A stretch of 64,000 nucleotides of DNA from Bradyrhizobium sp. 132 (GTDB lineage: Bacteria; Pseudomonadota; Alphaproteobacteria; Rhizobiales; Xanthobacteraceae): positions 181,961 through 245,960 of the forward strand of contig NZ_JADPKY010000103.1 in the NCBI RefSeq assembly GCF_023074185.1, in the 5' to 3' direction. This document shows, piece by piece, positions 59,634 to 64,000 of this stretch; the stretch's first letter is position 1, and each line of letters starts with the position of its first letter. The position numbers were made by a program, and so were the translations under genes. The notes below the pieces were generated by a model. The model did no database searches and was not told the origin of the DNA. It saw nothing but the letters and a program-made list of their open reading frames with translations.

Positions 59634-60806
59634 TCACACCGCCTGCGGCGTCCTGATTTCGCGCGGCAGGATGATCGCCGCTGCGATCGCGAGCAGGCAG
59701 AGCGCGGCGAAGGCGTGCAGCATGGTGACGAAGCCGCCCTGCTCGTAGAGCCACGCGACCAGGCCGACGGAGGCGCCGGCTGCAGTGAAGCCGATGAAAT
59801 AGCGCACGGCATAGGCGCGCGAGCGCCATTCCTCGCTGGTGTACTTGCCGACCATGGCGTCGTTGACCGTGACCTGCCCGAACGCGCCCATGACGATGCC
59901 GATCGAGACCAGGATCAGCGGCAAATTGGACAGGCTCGCGGCCAGATACAGGAACGGCGCCAGCATGAAGGACAGCGGCAGCGCCACCGTCTTCAGCGAA
60001 TAGCGGTCGAGCAGCCGGCCGATCGTGTACTGCGTCATCGCGCCGAACACGTAGACGCAGGCGGCGATGACGCCAAGCAACGCCGGGCTTTTGGTGAGAT
60101 CGGCAAGCCGCTCCGCAAACAGTTTTGGCAGCGCGACGGTGACGGCATTGAACGTGGTGGAAATCGCGATCACCACGATCAGCAGCGACAGGATCACGCG
60201 CCACATGTCCTGCTTGGCCACGCGCGCCTGCGCCGCGGCCTGCTTCGAGCCCTTGCGGTCCTCGTGCACGACCATCATCGCAAACGCGATGCCGATCATG
60301 ATCGTCACGACGCCCGGGACGATGAAGGCCAAACGCCAGCCGAGATATTGGCCGATCACGCCGGTGACCAGCGCCGACGAGGCAACGCCGAGATTGCCCC
60401 AGACGCCGTTCAATCCCATTTCGCGGCCGAGCTTGTCCGCGTAAGACACGATCATCGCGGTACCGACGGGATGATAGATCGAGGCGAAAATGCCGATGGT
60501 GAACAGCGCCGCGCCGAGCTGCGCCGGGGTCTGCACGAAGCCGACCGAGATCATGGAAAGACCGATGCCGACGAAGAAAATCAGCATCATGTGGCGGCGG
60601 CTCCAGCGGTCGCCGAGCCAGCCGGTGAGCAGCGAGCCCGCACCGAAGGCGACGAAGCCCGGCGTCGCGTAGGGCAGGAGTTCCGAATACGCCATGCCGA
60701 GCGCCGGTCCCATGATGATCACGGCGGCGGCGAAGATCAGCATCGCATAATGGTCGATGAAATGGCCGGCGTTGACGAAACTGATCACCCGGCTGGGGCT
60801 GTTCAT
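59634..60806 (-). CDS. Major facilitator superfamily transporter
   Basis: This 390-residue protein has twelve predicted helices. The loop 2-3 motif is GWLGDRWSRRHM, the MFS signature DRxxRR, and loop 8-9 has IGRLLDRYSLK. FASIYHPVGTAMIVSYADK in the fifth helix region is characteristic of an MFS group that includes fosmidomycin-resistance-like exporters. GGAGAGG precedes the ATG. It is divergent from an AraC regulator with only 50 bases between, so their promoters must overlap. Confidence 0.9.
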   Translation of the reverse strand: MNSPSRVISFVNAGHFIDHYAMLIFAAAVIIMGPALGMAYSELLPYATPGFVAFGAGSLLTGWLGDRWSRRHMMLIFFVGIGLSMISVGFVQTPAQLGAALFTIGIFASIYHPVGTAMIVSYADKLGREMGLNGVWGNLGVASSALVTGVIGQYLGWRLAFIVPGVVTIMIGIAFAMMVVHEDRKGSKQAAAQARVAKQDMWRVILSLLIVVIAISTTFNAVTVALPKLFAERLADLTKSPALLGVIAACVYVFGAMTQYTIGRLLDRYSLKTVALPLSFMLAPFLYLAASLSNLPLILVSIGIVMGAFGQVTVNDAMVGKYTSEEWRSRAYAVRYFIGFTAAGASVGLVAWLYEQGGFVTMLHAFAALCLLAIAAAIILPREIRTPQAV

Positions 60807-60856
60807 GGGAATCCTCTCCTGCTCCGAAATGAGTTATATGTCGGGCGCATTACGGG

Positions 60857-61666
60857 ATGCTGCCAATGACTGTCGTCGAAACGCCAATCCTCCGGGAGGT
60901 CCGGGGCAACCACCGCTCGACCGCCGGGGTGCACCTGGTTGCGCGCGACTATCCCAAGGGCATGCGGATCGATCCGCATATGCACCGCGAGGCGCAGCTG
61001 ATCTATGCGACCAAGGGCACCATGCAGGTGACGACGCCCGAGGGGCGCTGGCTGGTGCCGCCGGACCGCGCGGTCTGGGTCCCCGCGAGGCTCGAGCACG
61101 CCATCGATCTGCTCGCCGACATCGAGATGCGCACGCTGTATTTCGACCTGTCCTGGCTGAAGCGCGAGCAGCGCCATGAGGGCCTGACCAAGGAATTCGT
61201 GGTGCGGGTGTCGCCGCTGCTGAATCAGGCGATCCTCGCGCTGTTCGACGTCCGCAATACCGAGGAGCGGACCGATCTGCTGGTTCGCCTGGTGATGCTG
61301 GAATTGGTCCAGGCCGAGGATTCCGCGACTTTCGTGCCGCTTCCGCACGAGCCGCGCTGCCGGCGCGCGGCCATGATCGTGCTCGATGATCCGACCGGCC
61401 TGCACGACATCGACACGCTGGCGCGCGAGGTCGGAACCTCCGCGCGCACGCTGTCGCGGTTGTTTTCGACAGAGACGCAATTGAGCTTCAAGAGCTGGTG
61501 CCAGCGCGCAAGAATTGCGGCAGCGATCCAGCTTCTGTCGACGGATGCCGGCGTGTCGGTGAAGCAGCTCGCGACCCAGCTCGGCTATGCCAGCGTGCCG
61601 GCGTTTTCGGCGGCGTTCCGCCAGGTGACGGGGCGGACGCCGACGGAATTTGCGGGAAAGGCATGA
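60857..61666 (+). CDS. AraC-family regulator with an N-terminal cupin sensor
   Basis: This is a 269-residue protein. The cupin-like domain covers about 25-110 (HMHREAQLIYATKGTMQVTTPEG and VPARLEHAID); two HTH motifs at the C-terminus: DIDTLAREVGTSARTLSRLF and SVKQLATQLGYASVPAFSAAF followed by TGRTPTEF. The plan is that of NimR-like regulators that control an adjacent divergent MFS exporter. Start at ATG 60857, or at the Met three codons later (60866). The next gene, malonyl-CoA decarboxylase, begins 95 bases after its stop. Confidence 0.9.
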   Translation: MLPMTVVETPILREVRGNHRSTAGVHLVARDYPKGMRIDPHMHREAQLIYATKGTMQVTTPEGRWLVPPDRAVWVPARLEHAIDLLADIEMRTLYFDLSWLKREQRHEGLTKEFVVRVSPLLNQAILALFDVRNTEERTDLLVRLVMLELVQAEDSATFVPLPHEPRCRRAAMIVLDDPTGLHDIDTLAREVGTSARTLSRLFSTETQLSFKSWCQRARIAAAIQLLSTDAGVSVKQLATQLGYASVPAFSAAFRQVTGRTPTEFAGKA

Positions 61667-61761
61667 CAAGCATGCCTCATTCCTGCGCTTGATTGTGATC
61701 GGCTTCCACCTAAATCCCGTGTAAGCTTCCCGCACCGCACAAACCTGACACGAAAGCTCAG

Positions 61762-63114
61762 ATGGCAAACGCCTTCTTCTCCGACCTGCTCACCACCATC
61801 TCCGAGCGTGGCCGCACGCTGCTTCGTCGCGGGGATTCTGCTGACACCACGCAGGATGCCGACGGGCTGATCGAGCTCTGCGGTGCGCTGCTGTCGGGCC
61901 GGGGCGAAGCTTCGGGCACTGCCATGGCGCGTGAGGTGCTCGACACCTACCAGGAGTTGGATGAGACGGGACGCCGCACCTTCTTCGAAGCACTGGTGCG
62001 TGATTTCGGCCCGGATCGGGAACGCCTGTCCAAGGCGATCGAGACATGGCGTGCCAAGCCGGCCGACGAGGATGCCAGCGCCCTTCACTTCGCCTCCGAG
62101 CCGCGCCGGCAGGAGCTGATCCGCCGCCTCAACCGCGCGCCCGGCGGCACCGGCGATCTCGTCAACATGCGCGCCGATCTGCTCGGTATGATGAACGGAC
62201 ACACCGATCTCGCCGCGCTCGATCGCGACGTCTCGCATCTTCTCTCTTCGTGGTTCAACAGAGGGTTTCTCGTGCTGCGCAGGATCGACTGGTCGACCCC
62301 GGCCAACATCCTCGAAAAGATCATTCGTTACGAAGCCGTACACGAGATCAGCGACTGGGACGATCTGCGCCGCCGCATCGATCCGGTCGACCGCCGCTGC
62401 TACGCCTTCTTCCATCCCGCAATGGTCGACGAGCCGCTGATCTTCGTCGAGGTCGCGCTGACCGAGACCATCCCCGGCGCGATCGCGCCGCTGCTCGCGG
62501 TCGATCGCACATCCGTCCCGATCGAGCGCGCGCGCACCGCCGTGTTCTACTCGATTTCCAACACCCAGCGCGGTCTTGGCGGCATCTCCTTCGGCAGCTT
62601 CCTGATCAAGCAGGTGGTGGAGGAGCTGCGCCGGGAAACGCCGAAGCTCGACAATTTCGTGACGCTGTCGCCGGTGCCGGGCTTCATGCCATGGGTGAAG
62701 CAGGACAAGGATTTGCCGCTGTCGGACGAGGACCGCGAAGTGCTGAAACGTCTCGACGATCCCAAATGGTTCGAGAACCCCGAGACGACAACGCTGCTGC
62801 GTGGCGTGATCGAACCGCTCGCGGCGTATTACTTCCTCAAGGCGCGCACGCCGAAGGGCAAGCTGATCGACTCCGTCGCGCGCTTCCATCTCGGCAACGG
62901 CGCCCGCCTCGAGCGCATCAACTGGCTCGGCGATCTCTCGCCGAAGGGCGTGCGGGAGTCGGCCGGCGTGATGGTCAACTATCTCTACCGCCTCGACGAC
63001 ATCGAGAAGAACCACGAAGCCTACGCCAATGACGGCGTGGTCGTGGCATCGAGCGCGGTGAAGAAGCTGCTGAGGGGCGAAGGACGAAGGCTGCTGGATA
63101 TGCGGCTGTCGTAG
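61762..63114 (+). CDS. Malonyl-CoA decarboxylase
   Basis: This 450-residue protein has an N-terminal helical domain (about 1-160) and the C-terminal GNAT-like catalytic domain. Conserved pieces are FFHPAMVDEPLIFVEVAL, AVFYSISNTQRGLGGISFG (with the Ser implicated in catalysis near 264-266) and DSVARFHLGNGARLERINWLGD with His376. It converts malonyl-CoA to acetyl-CoA and CO2 in the cytosol. In other rhizobia it sits with a malonyl-CoA synthetase and malonate carrier (mat genes); here neither is adjacent. Confidence 0.93.
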   Translation: MANAFFSDLLTTISERGRTLLRRGDSADTTQDADGLIELCGALLSGRGEASGTAMAREVLDTYQELDETGRRTFFEALVRDFGPDRERLSKAIETWRAKPADEDASALHFASEPRRQELIRRLNRAPGGTGDLVNMRADLLGMMNGHTDLAALDRDVSHLLSSWFNRGFLVLRRIDWSTPANILEKIIRYEAVHEISDWDDLRRRIDPVDRRCYAFFHPAMVDEPLIFVEVALTETIPGAIAPLLAVDRTSVPIERARTAVFYSISNTQRGLGGISFGSFLIKQVVEELRRETPKLDNFVTLSPVPGFMPWVKQDKDLPLSDEDREVLKRLDDPKWFENPETTTLLRGVIEPLAAYYFLKARTPKGKLIDSVARFHLGNGARLERINWLGDLSPKGVRESAGVMVNYLYRLDDIEKNHEAYANDGVVVASSAVKKLLRGEGRRLLDMRLS

Positions 63115-63156
63115 GGGACGGCTCGCGCCATATCGTCATGGCCAGCACAGCGCCAT

Positions 63157-63242
63157 CATCGCGAGAAGCTCTTGCGACGAAGCAACCCAGGCTGCCACCC
63201 GCGGAAAGATTCTGGATTGCTTCGCTACGCTCGCAATGACGG
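63157..63242. repeat. Interspersed palindromic repeat, family R2
   Basis: The left arm GCGAGAAGCTCTTGCGACGA and the right arm TCTGGATTGCTTCGCTACGC with GCAATGACGG flank a centre with CCGCGGAAAGA. Confidence 0.8.
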
Positions 63243-63327
63243 AGAATGTGGCGACACCTTGCCCAACTCGAGCCCTTCGCCCGCTGCGAGCCTAGGCGCC
63301 CCCGAACGAGCCAGCTCCCTCCACCGT

Positions 63328-63412
63328 CATTGCGAGGAGCCCTTGCGACGAAGCAATCCAGAGTCTTCCCGCGGAAAGACTCTGGATTGCTTCGCTGCGC
63401 TCGCAATGACGG
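63328..63412. repeat. Interspersed palindromic repeat, family R2
   Basis: A clean copy: the left arm has ATTGCGAGGAGCCCTTGCGA and GAAGCAATCCAGAGTCTT; the right arm has AAGACTCTGGATTGCTTCGC and GCAATGACGG. The inner arms (AATCCAGAGTCTT/AAGACTCTGGATT) pair exactly. Confidence 0.85.
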
Positions 63413-63459
63413 AATGTGGGGCGACGGCATGCGACTGACAACCGCTGCTCACTCGGCGG

Positions 63460-63747
63460 TCAGATCAACGTGTCGTACAAGTCCATCCACTCTGGATTGA
63501 CGCTCTCGATCAGCGCGAGCTTCTTTGCCCGGCTGCCGCCCTTGATTTGCTTCTCGCGTGCAATCGCGTCGATCATTGTTCCGTGCAACTCGTACCAGAC
63601 GAGGAGCTTGCAGCCGTATCTCGAGGAGAACCCCTTCACCGAGCCCTCGCGATGTTCGAACGCGCGGCGCGGCGGATTGGATGTGACGCCGATGTATATC
63701 GTTCCATTACGGCGATTGGCGAACATGTACACGCAGGGCTGCTTCAT
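63460..63747 (-). CDS. GIY-YIG domain protein (YhbQ/UPF0213-like)
   Basis: This 95-residue protein consists of one GIY-YIG nuclease-type domain. The motif is CVYMFANRRNGTIYIGVTSN, with the first half VYMF in place of GIY and the second YIG at 18-20; Arg27/28 follows, and the usual metal-binding Glu is harder to place (ESVNPEWMDLY at the end). Such short proteins are common, often several per rhizobial genome, and their substrate is unknown. It lies among R2 repeats. Confidence 0.85.
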   Translation of the reverse strand: MKQPCVYMFANRRNGTIYIGVTSNPPRRAFEHREGSVKGFSSRYGCKLLVWYELHGTMIDAIAREKQIKGGSRAKKLALIESVNPEWMDLYDTLI

Positions 63748-63848
63748 GATCGCGCTCTGTTACGAGAGCATTCACGATAACACAACCGAGAGATGATCGC
63801 GAGCGACGCTTGCGATGAAGAGGATGAATCGTAGAGCCCCCCTTCACC

Positions 63849-63915
63849 GTGATTGCAAGGAGCTCTTGCGACAAAGCAATCCAGACTGCCAGCCGCGGAA
63901 AGATTCTGGATTGCT
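63849..63915. repeat. Interspersed palindromic repeat, family R2, cut short
   Basis: The left arm is complete (GATTGCAAGGAGCTCTTGCG, GCAATCCAGACTGCC) but the right arm stops after GATTCTGGATTGCT, where unrelated sequence (CACATGGGGATTTGG) begins. Confidence 0.75.
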
Positions 63916-63934
63916 CACATGGGGATTTGGTGTG

Positions 63935-64000
63935 TCAAGGCGGATGTTCAGCTTTTTGTTTGATTGCTGCCAGCTTTTCGTCCCGACCGCTGGGTCTTTC
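63935..64000 (-). CDS. Possible C-terminal end of a protein gene running off the right edge
   Basis: The minus strand reads 21 codons (ERPSGRDEKLAAIKQKAEHP and one more Pro) to a TGA at 63935-63937. It is too short to identify. The composition is lower in GC than the neighbours, and the start of this unit coincides with the truncation of an R2 repeat, so a mobile or recombined segment is possible. Confidence 0.3.
   Translation of the reverse strand, partial: ERPSGRDEKLAAIKQKAEHPP

Noticed and set aside
63157..63915. Three similar repeats in 760 bases, considered as a CRISPR remnant
   Set aside because: The units are about 85 bases, palindromic and of the R2 family found elsewhere singly. 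Spacing is irregular, a gene lies between them and there are no cas genes.

Overview
The window is 64 kb of GC-rich alphaproteobacterial chromosome, most likely Bradyrhizobium or a close relative. The grounds are a CtrA-type box (TTAA-N7-TTAA), Irr/ICE-type iron boxes at the bacterioferritin genes, an intracellular PHB depolymerase, several short exported proteins of rhizobial type, and at least six families of short interspersed repeats. The genus is an inference; no rRNA, tRNA, CRISPR array or complete insertion sequence was seen.

Layout. 0-5.1 kb: a truncated GST, an SDR, a metaxin/Fax-type GST, RidA, small exported proteins and a J-domain protein. 5.2-7.7 kb: an SDR, an orphan FIS-type HTH gene behind a CtrA box, a collagen-like protein, and a DUF2277 protein. 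7.8-10 kb: an alpha/beta hydrolase interrupted by a stop at its nucleophile serine, then a PPOX-fold protein. 10.1-12.2 kb: iron storage pair bfr/bfd with ICE boxes, and two paralogous Gly-zipper exported proteins. 12.3-20.2 kb: cell wall genes (MltB-like transglycosylase, L,D-transpeptidase), ettA, a hydroxyacid dehydrogenase and an NAD-epimerase. 20.2-24.2 kb: sulfurtransferases and a VWA/MoxR-AAA pair. 24.2-25.0 kb holds no protein gene but a strongly folded sequence bracketed by two near-identical palindromes. 25.0-33.7 kb: GMC oxidoreductase, GNAT, SMP-30 lactonase, GST, phaZ, a catalase-like peroxidase and an AraC regulator.

33.9-39.0 kb is an apparent insertion or rearrangement. Fragments of phaZ and of a peptide-transporter ATPase are duplicated at its edges, and inside lie a large SAM-cyclase-ATPase-TPR signalling protein and a membrane protein. 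39.0-47.6 kb is one coherent unit: six tightly packed minus-strand genes (solute-binding protein, two permeases, FAD amine/amino-acid oxidoreductase, GhrA-like reductase, double ATPase) with a divergent XRE-cupin regulator, which suggests uptake and oxidation of an amino-acid-like or opine-like compound. 47.7-53 kb: a hybrid histidine kinase, a cupin, an exported protein and an orphan amino-acid-binding protein. 52.5-59.1 kb: an RND efflux pair meeting a CPA2-type antiporter with Usp domains tail to tail. 59.6-64 kb: a divergent MFS/AraC pair, malonyl-CoA decarboxylase, and a GIY-YIG protein among repeats.

Most reading frames opposite these genes are artefacts of high GC3 and are left out. 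All family assignments come from motifs read by eye; no search was run.
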